A stretch of DNA of 64,000 nucleotides from Hyphomicrobiales bacterium (GCA_900471815.1 UICE01000003.1:1077558-1141557); one strand, 5' to 3'. Positions 18,403-28,929 are shown, numbered from the stretch's first letter. Notes: generated by a model not told the origin, from the sequence alone. Numbers and translations: made by a program.

Positions 18403-18654
18403 GAGGCACTCATCTTTCGAATAGAATCAATCTTTGATCTTATAGCGGCTTTCCAAACCAAATGCCAATTAACACGTCGGTAATGCACAGATGAAAACCC
18501 TTTAAAATCAAGAACATAAAATGGAGTTTCTCATGCAGTGAAAAAGTTGCATAAGGATTTTCATCTTTATCGACGCTGAACAGCAAATCCGGTAAGTTAA
18601 GGCGGGGACAGCCATGGGCTTGCATGGCATTAATCAGAAAAGAAAAGCAAAATC

Positions 18655-19284
18655 GTGGCATTATATGACACAATTCTAAATGCGCTCGTTACCCTCATGG
18701 TAACGATTGATCCGCCGGGGCTTGCTCCGCTTTTCCTCGCCCTTACTCAGGGCATGAACAGGAAGGAACGCGGCCAGGTTGCGTTGCGCGCCAGCCTTAC
18801 AGCGTTCATTGTACTCACGGTTTTTGCAATTGCAGGCGCGCAAATATTGGCGCTTTTCGGCATAACGCTCGGAGCTTTCCGCATTGCCGGTGGCCTGCTC
18901 TTGTTCTGGATTGCCTTTGAAATGATCTTTGAAAAACGTCAGGACCGCAAGGAAAAGAGCGCCGCCGTCGCAATCACCAAGGATCACATTCGAAATATTG
19001 CAGCCTTTCCTTTGGCAATACCACTTATTGCAGGCCCCGGAGCCATATCGGCAACGATCCTGTTGGCCGGAACGATGGCCACTCCAGCTTCGCGTATCGC
19101 CCTTATTGGCGTTATTCTCGTATGTATTGCCTCGGCTTATCTCGTCTTTTTCGTTGCGGAACGTGTTGATCGTTTTTTGGGAGAAACGGGACGTTCGATC
19201 CTGACACGCTTGCTGGGCGTGATCCTTGCCGCGCTGGCAGTGCAGTTCGTTGCGGATGGCATCAAGACGTTCATTACGACCTGA
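18655..19284 (+). CDS. MarC-family (UPF0056) integral membrane protein
   Basis: A 209-residue protein with about six membrane segments and the family motif VTIDPPGLAPLFLALTQGM near the N-terminus. Other conserved parts are FRIAGGLLLFWIAFEMIF and FPLAIPLIAGPGAIS. MarC proteins resemble transporters; the role in antibiotic resistance once proposed is not supported and the function is unknown. The start is GTG at 18655 with an A/G-rich, weak ribosome site. It is convergent with the NADH dehydrogenase gene, 21 bp apart, with no obvious terminator between. Confidence 0.9.
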   Translation: MALYDTILNALVTLMVTIDPPGLAPLFLALTQGMNRKERGQVALRASLTAFIVLTVFAIAGAQILALFGITLGAFRIAGGLLLFWIAFEMIFEKRQDRKEKSAAVAITKDHIRNIAAFPLAIPLIAGPGAISATILLAGTMATPASRIALIGVILVCIASAYLVFFVAERVDRFLGETGRSILTRLLGVILAALAVQFVADGIKTFITT

Positions 19285-19305
19285 TCAAATAGCCCGAGCC
19301 AACCA

Positions 19306-20601
19306 CTATAGCGGCTTGTCTTCTTCCGCAGCTTCCCGCTGAGTGATCAGGCGGGCACTGCGTGCGCCGGTGAACGATATCCATAGCCAGCTTAATGCAA
19401 CGGCGAGCCGGTTGCGCACACCTATCAAAAAATAGATGTGCGCCAGTCCCCACAACCACCATGCGGGGTAGCCCTTCAACTTTATGAATCCGAAATCTGT
19501 CACCGCAGCCCGCTTGCCTATCGTTGCCAGATCGCCTGAATGTCGATACCGGAAAGGCTTCGTCGCAGTATCGCCAGCAAGGCGCGCCTTGATGATTTTC
19601 GCAACATGCGCACCTTGTTGCTTAGCCGCAGGTGCTATTCCCGGAACAGTGCCCTTATCGCCATTTGCCACCGTTGCGGTGTCGCCAATGACAAAAATTT
19701 CGGGGTGACTTGGTGCGGTCAGGTCAGGATTAACGGCAAGGCGCCCTGCCCGGTCTGCCTGCGCATTCAACCATTTGGCGGCTGGCGACGCCTGAACGCC
19801 TGCTGCCCAGATGATTGTTTTTGCGCGCAGGGAATGTCCTGCAAATTCGACGCCGTCTGCATGACATTCGGTTACCGGATTGCCGACATGCACGATAACG
19901 CCGAGCTTCTCGAGCGCCCGTTGCGCATAGGCAGAAAGATCCTCGTTAAATGCGCCGAGAACACGCGGACCGCCTTCGATAAGCACCACGCGGGCTGTGG
20001 CTGGATCAATTACGCGAAAATCACCCTTCAATGTATCACGTGACAAGTCAGCCAAAGTTCCGGCAATTTCCACGCCGGTTGGTCCGCCGCCTATGATTAC
20101 GAATGTGAGAAGTTCCTGGCGCTTTGCCGGGTCAGGTTCGCGTTCAGCTTTTTCGAATGCCGTGAGAATACGCCGGCGGATCATCGTGGCATCTTCGAGC
20201 GTCTTCAACCCGGGAGCATAGGGTTCCCAGTCATCGTGACCAAAATATGCATGCCGCGCACCAGTAGCCAAGACGAGCGTGTCATAAGCAATCACCTCGC
20301 CGTCGAGCGTCGAAACAGTTTTTGAGGCGGTATCAACCCCATCGACTGTTCCCAGCAGTGTCTTCACATTCTTGAATTTGCGCAAAAGATGCCGGATCGG
20401 CCAGGCAATTTCGGAGGTCGCCAGCGTTGAGGTTGCGACTTGATAAAGCAGCGGCTGAAACAGGTGGTGATTGCGCTGATCGATCAGCGTCACATCGATA
20501 TCGACATTGCGAAGGTTTTGAACTGTAACCAGACCACCAAAACCTGCGCCGACGATCACGAGGCGATGACGAGATGCAACTGGTGTTTCGACTTGTGTCA
20601 T
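19306..20601 (-). CDS. ndh: Type II NADH:quinone oxidoreductase (NDH-2)
   Basis: A 431-residue non-proton-pumping NADH dehydrogenase that passes electrons to quinone at the inner face of the membrane. Two Rossmann folds are visible: RLVIVGAGFGGLVTVQNL for FAD near the N-terminus and FVIIGGGPTGVEIAG for NADH (about residue 165). The FAD C-terminal motif FVIGDTATV and the quinone-site-like APAAKQQGAHVA follow. The C-terminus has a membrane-interacting hydrophobic region (YPAWWLWGLAHIYFLIGV). ATG 20601 fits the family; the frame is open to 20667. Confidence 0.93.
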   Translation of the reverse strand: MTQVETPVASRHRLVIVGAGFGGLVTVQNLRNVDIDVTLIDQRNHHLFQPLLYQVATSTLATSEIAWPIRHLLRKFKNVKTLLGTVDGVDTASKTVSTLDGEVIAYDTLVLATGARHAYFGHDDWEPYAPGLKTLEDATMIRRRILTAFEKAEREPDPAKRQELLTFVIIGGGPTGVEIAGTLADLSRDTLKGDFRVIDPATARVVLIEGGPRVLGAFNEDLSAYAQRALEKLGVIVHVGNPVTECHADGVEFAGHSLRAKTIIWAAGVQASPAAKWLNAQADRAGRLAVNPDLTAPSHPEIFVIGDTATVANGDKGTVPGIAPAAKQQGAHVAKIIKARLAGDTATKPFRYRHSGDLATIGKRAAVTDFGFIKLKGYPAWWLWGLAHIYFLIGVRNRLAVALSWLWISFTGARSARLITQREAAEEDKPL

Positions 20602-20711
20602 AACCGGGCTCCGATGCACTATCGCGACTGGTCTAACAGACCAGCCTTTCCACGACAATTGCGTCAAACGCCGGACAGCAATGCGTTATGTATTGGTCCC
20701 AGTGAACCGCT

Positions 20712-21329
20712 TCAGGCTGCCACTGTTGGCTTGACCTGCATGTGCTTATCGAAAATTGACGCACCAATATTGCGAGCAGTATTGAAATGTTGAAGCGGTT
20801 CTCGCGAATCTGCCTCCAGCAGCCGTGTCGATGATATGACACGAGCCCCGCAATAATCGAAAATACCGTGATCGATCTGTCTTTCCATAGCGATATCATA
20901 GCCATGCTTCTCATAAGTCCTCGCATCTGCACCACCAATGCCGACGAGATGGATTTGAAGATGGCCAAGCTTTTTCGACAGCCTCCCTTCGAAATTGTCG
21001 TCATATGCCCAACCATTCGAGAAAACACGATCGATCCAGCCCTTGAGCAAGCCCGGCATTGACCACCAATAGACCGGAAATACGAGTACCAAACTGTCTG
21101 CCCGGTCTATCCGCGCTTGCTCGGCCGCTACATCCGGCGGCGTCTTGGCACGTCGTTTGTGGGAAGCAATATCTGCCTGGCTAAATCGCGGATCAAAACC
21201 CTCTGCAGCAAGGTCTGCGATCTCAAATGTATGGGAGCCGCTCTGCGACAGGCCTTCGCCAATCTTTAACGCGATACTGTTGGTCAGTGATTTGGATTCT
21301 GGATGCGATGTAACAATAAGCGTATGCAT
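20712..21329 (-). CDS. NAD(P)H quinone oxidoreductase, flavodoxin-like fold (NQO1/YwrO/MdaB type)
   Basis: A 205-residue FMN or FAD quinone reductase that makes two-electron reductions of quinones and similar electrophiles. It starts with the family pattern MHTLIVTSHPESKSLTNSIA, and the flavin site follows as LVLVFPVYWWSMPGLLKGWIDRVFSNGWAY. ATG 21329 is the family start; the frame extends upstream through the shared promoter region and is not likely to be used. It is divergent from a TetR regulator, 80 bp away, and probably induced when that repressor senses a quinone or electrophile. Confidence 0.92.
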   Translation of the reverse strand: MHTLIVTSHPESKSLTNSIALKIGEGLSQSGSHTFEIADLAAEGFDPRFSQADIASHKRRAKTPPDVAAEQARIDRADSLVLVFPVYWWSMPGLLKGWIDRVFSNGWAYDDNFEGRLSKKLGHLQIHLVGIGGADARTYEKHGYDIAMERQIDHGIFDYCGARVISSTRLLEADSREPLQHFNTARNIGASIFDKHMQVKPTVAA

Positions 21330-21373
21330 GTCGATTACTCCATGATTAGAGATTGTGGAACCGGCCGAAACCT

Positions 21374-21406
21374 TATATACTTTTAGTAAGTTACTTTTGG
21401 TATATA
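21374..21406. promoter_or_regulatory. 33-bp interrupted palindrome, TetR operator between quinone reductase and its regulator
   Basis: Symmetric about base 21390: outer arms TATATAC (21374-21380) and GTATATA (21400-21406), inner arms AGTAA (21385-21389) and TTACT (21391-21395), with 4 unmatched bases on each side between. It ends 4 bp before the TetR start codon at 21410 and lies in the 80-bp divergent promoter region, so it is the likely operator for both genes. Confidence 0.75.
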
Positions 21407-21409
21407 GTG

Positions 21410-22030
21410 ATGTCAAGCTCAGTTTCAAAAAACTCCTCATCTCAAACATCTCCCCGCCAGCGTCTTTCCCGCGAGGCGCGCCAGCGGCAATTACTGGATG
21501 TTTCATGGAAATTAATTCGTGACGAAGGTACGGAAGCTTTGACGCTTGGTCGCCTGGCTGAGTTGTCAGGTGTTACAAAGCCCGTTGTCTATGACCATTT
21601 CGGCACAAGGCCAGGACTTCTCGCGGCCCTTTTCAAAGAGTTCGATGCGCGTCAGACCGTTATAATGGATGCGGCGCTTGAGCGTGCCGCACCCAATCTT
21701 ACCGACGTCGCCAAAGTGATCGCCTCGTCTTATGTTGATTGCGTTCTTACACAGGGACGCGAAATTCCCGGCATCACTGCCGCATTAAAAGGCTCGCCAG
21801 AACTTGATAAGATAAAGCACGACTTCGAGGCCGTGTTCATAGAAAAGTGCAGGCATCTGTTAAATGCGTTTACCGGCGCAGAAGGTGTTTCATCGGCTGG
21901 ACTGTGGGGAATGCTCGGAGCTGCAGAAGGCTTGTCAAATGCTGCAGTAAACGAGGATATCGCTCCTGCTCAGGCAAAAGATGAGCTCTATGAAATCATT
22001 ATTTCAATGGTGAAGCGCTCCGGAAACTAG
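21410..22030 (+). CDS. TetR/AcrR-family regulator of the divergent quinone reductase
   Basis: A 206-residue regulator. After a Ser-rich, probably disordered leader (MSSSVSKNSSSQTSPRQ) comes the helix-turn-helix: RQRQLLDVSWKLIRDEG, LTLGRLAELSGVTKPVVYDH, FGTRPGLLAALF. The C-terminal half is the ligand/dimer domain and is not recognisable in detail. ATG 21410 is preferred over earlier starts because those would place the operator inside the coding region. It is probably autoregulated. Confidence 0.88.
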   Translation: MSSSVSKNSSSQTSPRQRLSREARQRQLLDVSWKLIRDEGTEALTLGRLAELSGVTKPVVYDHFGTRPGLLAALFKEFDARQTVIMDAALERAAPNLTDVAKVIASSYVDCVLTQGREIPGITAALKGSPELDKIKHDFEAVFIEKCRHLLNAFTGAEGVSSAGLWGMLGAAEGLSNAAVNEDIAPAQAKDELYEIIISMVKRSGN

Positions 22031-22049
22031 GAGCAGTTGTTCTCATCTA

Positions 22050-22084
22050 AAAACAAACATCGGGCAGTCTTGGACTACCCGATG
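22050..22084 (-). terminator. Intrinsic terminator of ssb
   Basis: On the minus strand a CATCGGG/CCCGATG stem with an inner AGTC/GACT pair spans 22084-22058 and is followed by TTTGTTTTT. It lies about 50 bp after the ssb stop. Confidence 0.85.
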
Positions 22085-22132
22085 CCTGCATAATAATGAG
22101 AATACGATCAAGTCCGGTCTTTTGAACTCAAC

Positions 22133-22654
22133 TCAGAACGGGATCTCATCATCGAGATCGCGTGAGAAATTACCGCCGCTCGAGCTTGAGGATCCGCCTG
22201 CATTGGACCGGCCAAAGTCGGAGCCGCCACGATCGTCGCTCATCTGTCCGCGCCCGGAATTGCTCTCGAAGGACCGACCGCCGCCAGCTCCCGCACCTTC
22301 TCCGCGTGAATCCAGCATCTGTAGTTCACCACGGAATTTTTGCAGTACGACTTCGGTGGAATAACGATCATTGCCCGTCTGGTCCTGCCATTTACGGGTC
22401 TGAAGCGCGCCTTCCAGATAAACCTTCATACCCTTCTTAAGGTACTGCTCGGCAACTTTTGCGAGATTGTCATTGAAAATGACGACGCTGTGCCACTCGG
22501 TCTTTTCCTTGCGTTCGCCGCTATTCTTGTCACGCCAGCTTTCCGAGGTCGCAATACGTAGATTCACGACGGGATCGCCTGAACCGAGCCGCCGGACTTC
22601 TGGATCAGCGCCAAGATTTCCTACCAAAATGACCTTGTTGACACTGCCTGCCAT
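22133..22654 (-). CDS. ssb: Single-stranded DNA-binding protein
   Basis: A 173-residue SSB that coats single-stranded DNA and recruits repair and replication proteins. The OB-fold occupies about residues 1-110 ([41 protein letters not shown]). A Gly/Ser-rich linker follows, and the acidic recruiting tip DLDDEIPF ends the protein. ATG 22654 has GGAG 8 nt upstream; a TTG two codons earlier is less likely. It is divergent from uvrA across about 430 bp that holds an SOS box. Confidence 0.96.
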   Translation of the reverse strand: MAGSVNKVILVGNLGADPEVRRLGSGDPVVNLRIATSESWRDKNSGERKEKTEWHSVVIFNDNLAKVAEQYLKKGMKVYLEGALQTRKWQDQTGNDRYSTEVVLQKFRGELQMLDSRGEGAGAGGGRSFESNSGRGQMSDDRGGSDFGRSNAGGSSSSSGGNFSRDLDDEIPF

Positions 22655-22909
22655 GTTCAAAACTCCACAAATTCCAATTTTAAATTTTGCCTATCATACA
22701 GAAGCCATGGACGTGGCGGGCAATTGATTGCCACTATCCACAATATACACCTCATATCGGCATCGTCTGCTGCGATCACTCTCCTGCCAGATTTGTCAGG
22801 AGACATTTTTCGATCATGCAGCCGACTATCTCAGCTCAAAGCGTCCTTTTACAATCAATTCGCAGCCGTATACATCCGGATATGGCGAAGGCTGTTGTCA
22901 ATATTATTT

Positions 22910-22924
22910 GTTCTTTCTTTGTTC
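22910..22924. promoter_or_regulatory. Alphaproteobacterial LexA (SOS) box between ssb and uvrA
   Basis: GTTC, seven bases, GTTC: an exact match to the direct-repeat LexA site of alphaproteobacteria. It lies 157 bp upstream of uvrA and 256 bp upstream of ssb, so it may control either or both. The rest of this 426-bp gap (22655-23080) has only the leader hairpin at 23019 and short frames without ribosome sites. Confidence 0.82.
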
Positions 22925-23018
22925 TAACACTTGCTCTAATAATGTCAACATGGCTATGGTGATTCAGGATGGTTGATAAAGTCCGGCCTCGTAAATTATC
23001 CATGAAGCACTAGATAAA

Positions 23019-23047
23019 GGGAACTGTTCTCTTAAAGAACAATTCCC
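23019..23047 (+). promoter_or_regulatory. Strong hairpin in the uvrA leader
   Basis: GGGAACTGTTCT (23019-23030) pairs with AGAACAATTCCC (23036-23047) with one mismatch and a 5-base loop. It ends 33 bases before the uvrA start codon, has no T run after it and includes a GTTC-N7-GAAC element. It may be a leader structure or a protein site. Confidence 0.5.
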
Positions 23048-23080
23048 CATAACAGCATGCCCTCTTAAAGGCGAACCGAC

Positions 23081-26002
23081 ATGAGCGATCAGAAGTACAT
23101 TTCCATTCGCGGCGCGCGCGAACATAATTTGAAAAATATCGATCTTGATCTGCCGCGCGACAAGCTGATTGTCATGACCGGCCTTTCCGGTTCGGGCAAG
23201 TCTTCGCTCGCCTTCGATACGATCTATGCAGAAGGCCAAAGACGCTATGTCGAAAGCCTGTCGGCCTATGCCCGGCAGTTTCTGGAGATGATGCAGAAGC
23301 CAGACGTGGATCAAATTGACGGTCTTTCTCCAGCAATTTCGATTGAGCAAAAGACAACCAGCCGCAACCCCCGCTCAACTGTGGGTACAGTCACTGAGAT
23401 TTACGACTATTTGCGCCTGCTTTATGCGCGTGTCGGTGTCCCTTATTCACCGGCAACAGGCTTGCCTATCGAAAGCCAGACCGTTAGCCAAATGGTGGAT
23501 CGTGTCATGGCGCTCGAGGAAGGCGCCCGTCTATTCATCCTTGCGCCCATAGTACGCGGGCGTAAGGGGGAGTATCGCAAGGAGCTTGCGGATCTGCAGA
23601 AACGCGGTTTTCAGCGCGTGAAGGTCGATGGTATTTTTTATGAAATTGCCGATGTTCCGGCACTCGATAAGAAGTACAAGCATGATATCGACGTTGTGGT
23701 TGACCGCATCGTCGTCCGACCTGATATTTCCGCACGTCTTGCCGATAGCCTCGAGACCTGCCTGAAGCTTGCAGATGGTATCGCTGTCGCAGAATTTGCG
23801 GATAAGCCGCTGCCTGCTGATGAAACCTCGAGTGAATCAGCCAATAAATCCAAGAACGAAACACATGAACGCATCATGTTTTCGGAAAAATTCGCCTGTC
23901 CTGTTTCAGGCTTCACCATTTCGGAAATTGAACCACGCCTTTTCTCGTTCAATAATCCCTTCGGTGCTTGCCCGACCTGCGATGGCCTGGGTACTCAAAA
24001 GGCGATTGATCCAACAATGATCATTCCTGATGAGGCTCTGACGCTCAAGAATGGTGCAATTGCGCCTTGGGCAAAATCGAGTTCTCCTTATTACAGCCAA
24101 ACATTGCAGGCGCTGGGCGAAGCCTATGGTTTCAAGCTCGCAGATCGCTGGCGTGATTTGAATGAAGAGGCGCGCGAAGCCATACTTTACGGCACTGGCA
24201 GCCGTGAAATTGCATTCTCCTATGATGATGGTTTGCGATCCTATCGCACAACAAAATCTTTCGAGGGTGTCATTCCCAATTTGGAACGCCGCTGGAAAGA
24301 GACGGATTCAGCATGGTCGCGCGAAGAGATCGAGCGTTTCATGTCTGGCACGCCCTGCCCCGCTTGCAAGGGTTACCGCCTGAAACCCGAGGCTCTTGCG
24401 GTAAAAATTGGCGGTCTGCATATCGGCCAGATTACTGAAAAATCCATTCGTCATGCGGATGCCTGGTTCAGCGATATTGATAAAAGCTTCAATGAGAAAC
24501 AGACAGAAATCGCTGCGCGCATTCTTAAGGAAATTCGCGAGCGTCTGCGCTTCCTGAATGATGTCGGCCTGGATTACCTGGCGCTTTCACGCAATTCGGG
24601 CACTCTTTCCGGTGGTGAAAGCCAGCGTATCCGCCTTGCATCGCAGATCGGTTCCGGTCTGACTGGTGTTCTCTATGTTCTGGACGAGCCATCCATTGGC
24701 CTACATCAACGCGACAATGAGCAGTTGCTGAAGACTTTGCGTCATCTGCGGGATCTCGGAAATACGGTTATCGTTGTTGAGCACGACGAGGATGCGATTT
24801 TGACCGCAGATTATGTCGTCGATATCGGTCCGGCCGCCGGTATTCACGGTGGTCAGATAATCGCCGAAGGCAGTCCAGCGGACATTATGGCCAGCCCGAA
24901 ATCCTTGACCGGCAAATATTTGTCAGGCGAAATCGAGGTGGCCGTGCCGGCAGAACGCCGCAAGGTCAATAAGAAACGGATTAAAGTTGTCGGCGCGCGT
25001 GGCAATAATCTGAAAAATGTCTCGGCAGAAATTCCGCTTGGCACTTTCACCGCTGTAACCGGCGTGTCGGGTGGCGGAAAATCCACCTTCCTTATCGAGA
25101 CATTATTCAAGGCCGCCTCACGCCGGATCATGGGCTCCCGCGAGCATCCTGCAGAGCACGACCATATTGATGGTCTGGAATTCCTCGATAAAGTCATCGA
25201 TATCGATCAATCGCCAATCGGACGTACACCCCGGTCCAATCCGGCAACTTATACGGGTGCGTTTACTCCAATCCGTGATTGGTTTGCGGGTTTGCCTGAA
25301 GCCAAGGCGCGTGGCTATCAGCCGGGTCGTTTTTCGTTCAACGTCAAAGGCGGGCGCTGTGAAGCCTGTCAGGGCGATGGCGTCATCAAGATTGAGATGC
25401 ACTTCCTGCCGGATGTCTATGTCACGTGCGACGTATGCCATGGCAAGCGCTATAATCGCGAAACGCTGGAAGTTCTGTTCAAGGGCAAATCAATCGCTGA
25501 TGTGCTCGATATGACTGTTGAAGAGGGCGCGGAGTTTTTCGCCGCCGTTCCTGCCGTTCGCGATAAGTTGCAAACATTGGCGAAGGTCGGCCTCGGTTAT
25601 ATTCATGTCGGGCAACAGGCAAACACGCTTTCCGGCGGTGAGGCGCAACGAATCAAACTCGCCAAGGAACTGTCCCGCAAGGCAACTGGCAGAACGCTTT
25701 ATATTCTTGATGAGCCGACAACAGGCTTGCATTTCCATGATGTAGCCAAGCTTCTTGAAGTTTTGCATGAGCTTGTGGATCAAGGCAACACGGTGGTCGT
25801 GATCGAGCATAATCTCGAAGTCATCAAGACCGCTGATTGGGTGATCGATCTTGGTCCGGAAGGCGGCGACGGCGGCGGTGAAATCGTAGCGGTTGGTCGT
25901 CCTGAGGATATTGTCGATGTTGAGCGTTCTTATACGGGTCAATTCCTGAAGGAGCTTTTGCGGCGCCGTCCGGGACATAGGGTGCAAGCAGCGGCGGAAT
26001 AG
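23081..26002 (+). CDS. uvrA: UvrABC excinuclease subunit A
   Basis: A 973-residue damage-recognition ATPase of nucleotide excision repair. It has two ABC modules: GLSGSGKSS (about residue 32) with [12 protein letters not shown], and GVSGGGKST (about 663) with [12 protein letters not shown]. Zinc-binding CxxC pairs are present in both halves ([28 protein letters not shown]). Length is normal plus a short charged insert (about residues 245-265). The start has AAAGG 9 nt upstream. It is divergent from ssb, with an SOS box upstream, so it should be DNA-damage induced. Confidence 0.98.
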   Translation: MSDQKYISIRGAREHNLKNIDLDLPRDKLIVMTGLSGSGKSSLAFDTIYAEGQRRYVESLSAYARQFLEMMQKPDVDQIDGLSPAISIEQKTTSRNPRSTVGTVTEIYDYLRLLYARVGVPYSPATGLPIESQTVSQMVDRVMALEEGARLFILAPIVRGRKGEYRKELADLQKRGFQRVKVDGIFYEIADVPALDKKYKHDIDVVVDRIVVRPDISARLADSLETCLKLADGIAVAEFADKPLPADETSSESANKSKNETHERIMFSEKFACPVSGFTISEIEPRLFSFNNPFGACPTCDGLGTQKAIDPTMIIPDEALTLKNGAIAPWAKSSSPYYSQTLQALGEAYGFKLADRWRDLNEEAREAILYGTGSREIAFSYDDGLRSYRTTKSFEGVIPNLERRWKETDSAWSREEIERFMSGTPCPACKGYRLKPEALAVKIGGLHIGQITEKSIRHADAWFSDIDKSFNEKQTEIAARILKEIRERLRFLNDVGLDYLALSRNSGTLSGGESQRIRLASQIGSGLTGVLYVLDEPSIGLHQRDNEQLLKTLRHLRDLGNTVIVVEHDEDAILTADYVVDIGPAAGIHGGQIIAEGSPADIMASPKSLTGKYLSGEIEVAVPAERRKVNKKRIKVVGARGNNLKNVSAEIPLGTFTAVTGVSGGGKSTFLIETLFKAASRRIMGSREHPAEHDHIDGLEFLDKVIDIDQSPIGRTPRSNPATYTGAFTPIRDWFAGLPEAKARGYQPGRFSFNVKGGRCEACQGDGVIKIEMHFLPDVYVTCDVCHGKRYNRETLEVLFKGKSIADVLDMTVEEGAEFFAAVPAVRDKLQTLAKVGLGYIHVGQQANTLSGGEAQRIKLAKELSRKATGRTLYILDEPTTGLHFHDVAKLLEVLHELVDQGNTVVVIEHNLEVIKTADWVIDLGPEGGDGGGEIVAVGRPEDIVDVERSYTGQFLKELLRRRPGHRVQAAAE

Positions 26003-26054
26003 CTGCTTCCAGGGATGTCGTGGCGTTGGTCTGGATACGGTCAGGGAGGAAACT

Positions 26055-26855
26055 ATGACTGCAGGAACTATTCGGGCGGGCATCGGCGGCTGGATATTTG
26101 AACCTTGGCGCGGGACCTTCTACCCGGAAGGTCTTTCAAAGGCCAAGGAGCTTAATTATGCAGGACAGCATCTCCAGACGATAGAAATCAACAGCACCTA
26201 TTACGGCACGCAAAAACCGGAGACCTTCGCCAAATGGGCTGGCCAGGTGCCGGATGGTTTCATTTTCTCCGTTAAAGGAAATCGTTTTGTCACCAATCGA
26301 AAGGTGCTGGCGGAGGCTGGAGAGTCCATGGAGCGATTTATCAAATCGGGACTTGCAGAACTTGGTGACCGTTTAGGACCGCTCATCTGGCAGTTCGCGC
26401 CGACAAAAAAGTTTGATATTGAGGATTTCGGCGCTTTTCTCGACCTTCTTCCCCGAAAGGAAGCGGGCTTGCCGTTGCGGCACGCGGTTGAAGTGCGCAA
26501 TCCATCTTTTATCGATCCTGATTTTATTGCCTTGGCACGCAAGAAGAACGTGGCCATCGTCTATGCCGAGCATTTTGAATATCCGGAGATCGCTGATGTG
26601 ACGTCCGATTTTGTCTATGCACGACTTCAAAAAGGCGATGATAATATCGAAACAGCTTATTCAACTGACGCATTGGACAAGTGGGCTGAGCGAGCGCAAT
26701 TATGGGCCAAAGGCGGAGTGCCGGATGATCTGCCCTTGGCTGCTCCCAATGAGAAAACGCAGAAGCATCCTCGTGATGTGTTCGTTTACTTCATCCACGA
26801 AGGCAAAGTGCGCGCTCCGCAGGCAGCGCAAGCGCTCACAGGGCGAATCCAGTAA
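26055..26855 (+). CDS. DUF72-family (YecE-like) TIM-barrel protein
   Basis: A 266-residue member of the DUF72 (YecE) family, whose structures are TIM barrels and whose function is unknown. Conserved parts are visible: IRAGIGGWIFEPWRGTFYP at the N-terminus, IEINSTYYGTQKPETFAKWA, FIFSVKGNRFVTNRK and the C-terminal VFVYFIHEGKVRAPQAA. The start has GGAGG 7 nt upstream. It follows uvrA by 52 bp in the same direction and may be cotranscribed with it; DUF72 genes have no agreed link to repair. Confidence 0.88.
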   Translation: MTAGTIRAGIGGWIFEPWRGTFYPEGLSKAKELNYAGQHLQTIEINSTYYGTQKPETFAKWAGQVPDGFIFSVKGNRFVTNRKVLAEAGESMERFIKSGLAELGDRLGPLIWQFAPTKKFDIEDFGAFLDLLPRKEAGLPLRHAVEVRNPSFIDPDFIALARKKNVAIVYAEHFEYPEIADVTSDFVYARLQKGDDNIETAYSTDALDKWAERAQLWAKGGVPDDLPLAAPNEKTQKHPRDVFVYFIHEGKVRAPQAAQALTGRIQ

Positions 26856-26882
26856 GTCGCCGCCCCTGCCCGGCCTAATAAT

Positions 26883-26915
26883 GTTGCAATTCGCCTAATT
26901 TTTAGGCTGCGCAAC
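26883..26915 (+). other. Nested inverted repeat upstream of glnB
   Basis: GTTGC (26883-26887) and GCAAC (26911-26915) flank a perfect inner hairpin GCCTAA-TTT-TTAGGC (26893-26907). No T run follows. It lies 27 bp after the DUF72 gene and about 110 bp before the sigma-54 promoter, where an activator would bind, but it is not a textbook NtrC site. It could also be a weak terminator. Confidence 0.4.
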
Positions 26916-27023
26916 GGTCTGATTTGTGCATTCATGGTTCAATTCATCGACGGGAAATAAAATTCCCTCTGCCAAAGCGGCTTTAAATTGCCATTTCAAG
27001 AATATTCTTCAAAAGCGATGGAA

Positions 27024-27040
27024 TTGGCACGCTTCATGCT
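27024..27040 (+). promoter_or_regulatory. Sigma-54 promoter of glnB-glnA
   Basis: TTGGCACGCTTCATGCT matches the -24/-12 consensus: GG at 27026-27027 and GC at 27038-27039, exactly 10 bp between. Transcription should start near 27051, 46 bases before glnB. NtrC control under nitrogen limitation follows from knowledge of glnBA operons. Confidence 0.85.
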
Positions 27041-27081
27041 TTTATGATGGGCAAGCGGGCATAGGCCCGCCGGTTATATAG

Positions 27082-27435
<354 letters not shown>

Positions 27436-27496
27436 TCCAACTGTTGCCGGCGATGAATCCGGTACCCAATCATCGTGCTTAATAAGGAAAATTGGT

Positions 27497-28906
27497 ATGA
27501 CGACTGCAAATGATATTCTCAAGCAGATCAAAGACAACGACGTAAAGTTCCTTGATCTTCGCTTCACAGATCCCAAGGGCAAGCTGCAGCATGTGACAAT
27601 GGACGTTGCTGAAGTTGATGAGGATATGTTCGCCGATGGCGTTATGTTCGACGGCTCGTCCATCGCCGGTTGGAAAGCCATCAATGAATCGGACATGGTG
27701 CTGATGCCAGATACCGAAACGGTTCACATGGATCCGTTCTTTGCTCAGTCAACCATGGTTATTCTTTGTGATATCCTTGATCCGGTTTCTGGCGAATCCT
27801 ACAATCGTGATCCGCGCGGCACTGCCAAGAAGGCTGAAGCCTATATGAAGGCCGAAGGCGTTGGCGATACAATTTTTGTTGGCCCAGAAGCGGAATTCTT
27901 CGTCTTTGACGATGTGAAGTACAAGGCTGACCCGTATAATACAGGTTTCAAGCTGGATTCAACGGAACTGCCGTCAAACGATGACACAGACTATGAGACC
28001 GGCAACCTCGGTCACCGTCCGCGCGTCAAGGGCGGCTACTTCCCGGTTCCTCCGATTGACAGCGCACAGGACATGCGCTCGGAAATGCTTACCGTTTTGA
28101 CGGAAATGGGCGTGCGCGTCGAAAAGCACCACCACGAAGTGGCAGCTGCTCAACACGAGCTCGGCATCAAGTTCGATCACCTGACACGCAATGCCGACAA
28201 GATGCTTATTTACAAGTATGTCGTTCATCAGGTTGCCAATGCCTATGGCAAGACGGCTACCTTCATGCCAAAGCCGATCTTCGGCGATAATGGCTCGGGC
28301 ATGCACGTGCACATGTCGATCTGGAAAGATGGCAAGCCGACATTCGCTGGCAATGAATATGCGGGCCTGTCAGAAAACTGCCTGTTCTTCATTGGCGGCA
28401 TTATCAAACACGCCAAGGCAATCAATGCCTTCACCAACCCGTCGACCAACTCCTACAAGCGTCTGGTACCGGGTTATGAAGCTCCGGTCCTGCTGGCATA
28501 TTCTGCGCGCAACCGCTCGGCTTCATGCCGTATTCCATTCGGCTCTTCGCCAAAGTCGAAGCGCGTTGAGATCCGCTTCCCTGATCCAACAGCAAATCCA
28601 TATCTCGGTTTTGCTGCCATGTTGATGGCCGGTCTGGATGGCATCAAGAACAAGATTCATCCTGGTCAGCCAATGGACAAGGATCTTTATGATCTTCCAG
28701 CAAAGGAACTCAAAAAGATCCCGACTGTCTGCGGTTCGCTGCGTGAAGCGCTCCAGAGCCTCGACAAGGATCGCTCCTTCCTCAAGGCAGGCGGCGTATT
28801 TGACGACGATCAGATCGACTCCTTCATCGAGCTGAAAATGGCTGAAGTGATGCGTTACGAAATGACCCCGCATCCGGTCGAATATGACATGTACTATTCG
28901 GTCTGA
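27497..28906 (+). CDS. glnA: Glutamine synthetase type I
   Basis: A 469-residue GSI that makes glutamine from glutamate, ammonia and ATP. Signatures are [17 protein letters not shown], the ATP motif [25 protein letters not shown], and the adenylylation tyrosine in [10 protein letters not shown] (about residue 398). The real start is [11 protein letters not shown] at 27497, with AAGGA 10 nt upstream; the open frame before it overlaps glnB. It is expressed with glnB and closed by a strong terminator at 28930. Confidence 0.98.
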   Translation: MTTANDILKQIKDNDVKFLDLRFTDPKGKLQHVTMDVAEVDEDMFADGVMFDGSSIAGWKAINESDMVLMPDTETVHMDPFFAQSTMVILCDILDPVSGESYNRDPRGTAKKAEAYMKAEGVGDTIFVGPEAEFFVFDDVKYKADPYNTGFKLDSTELPSNDDTDYETGNLGHRPRVKGGYFPVPPIDSAQDMRSEMLTVLTEMGVRVEKHHHEVAAAQHELGIKFDHLTRNADKMLIYKYVVHQVANAYGKTATFMPKPIFGDNGSGMHVHMSIWKDGKPTFAGNEYAGLSENCLFFIGGIIKHAKAINAFTNPSTNSYKRLVPGYEAPVLLAYSARNRSASCRIPFGSSPKSKRVEIRFPDPTANPYLGFAAMLMAGLDGIKNKIHPGQPMDKDLYDLPAKELKKIPTVCGSLREALQSLDKDRSFLKAGGVFDDDQIDSFIELKMAEVMRYEMTPHPVEYDMYYSV

Positions 28907-28929
28907 TAGCGACCTCTGCATACGAAAAA

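Noticed and set aside
22816-22962. A 48-codon rightward frame upstream of uvrA ending in a hydrophobic helix
   Set aside because: It has no ribosome site, and its hydrophobic codons coincide with the SOS box, which explains the T-rich sequence.
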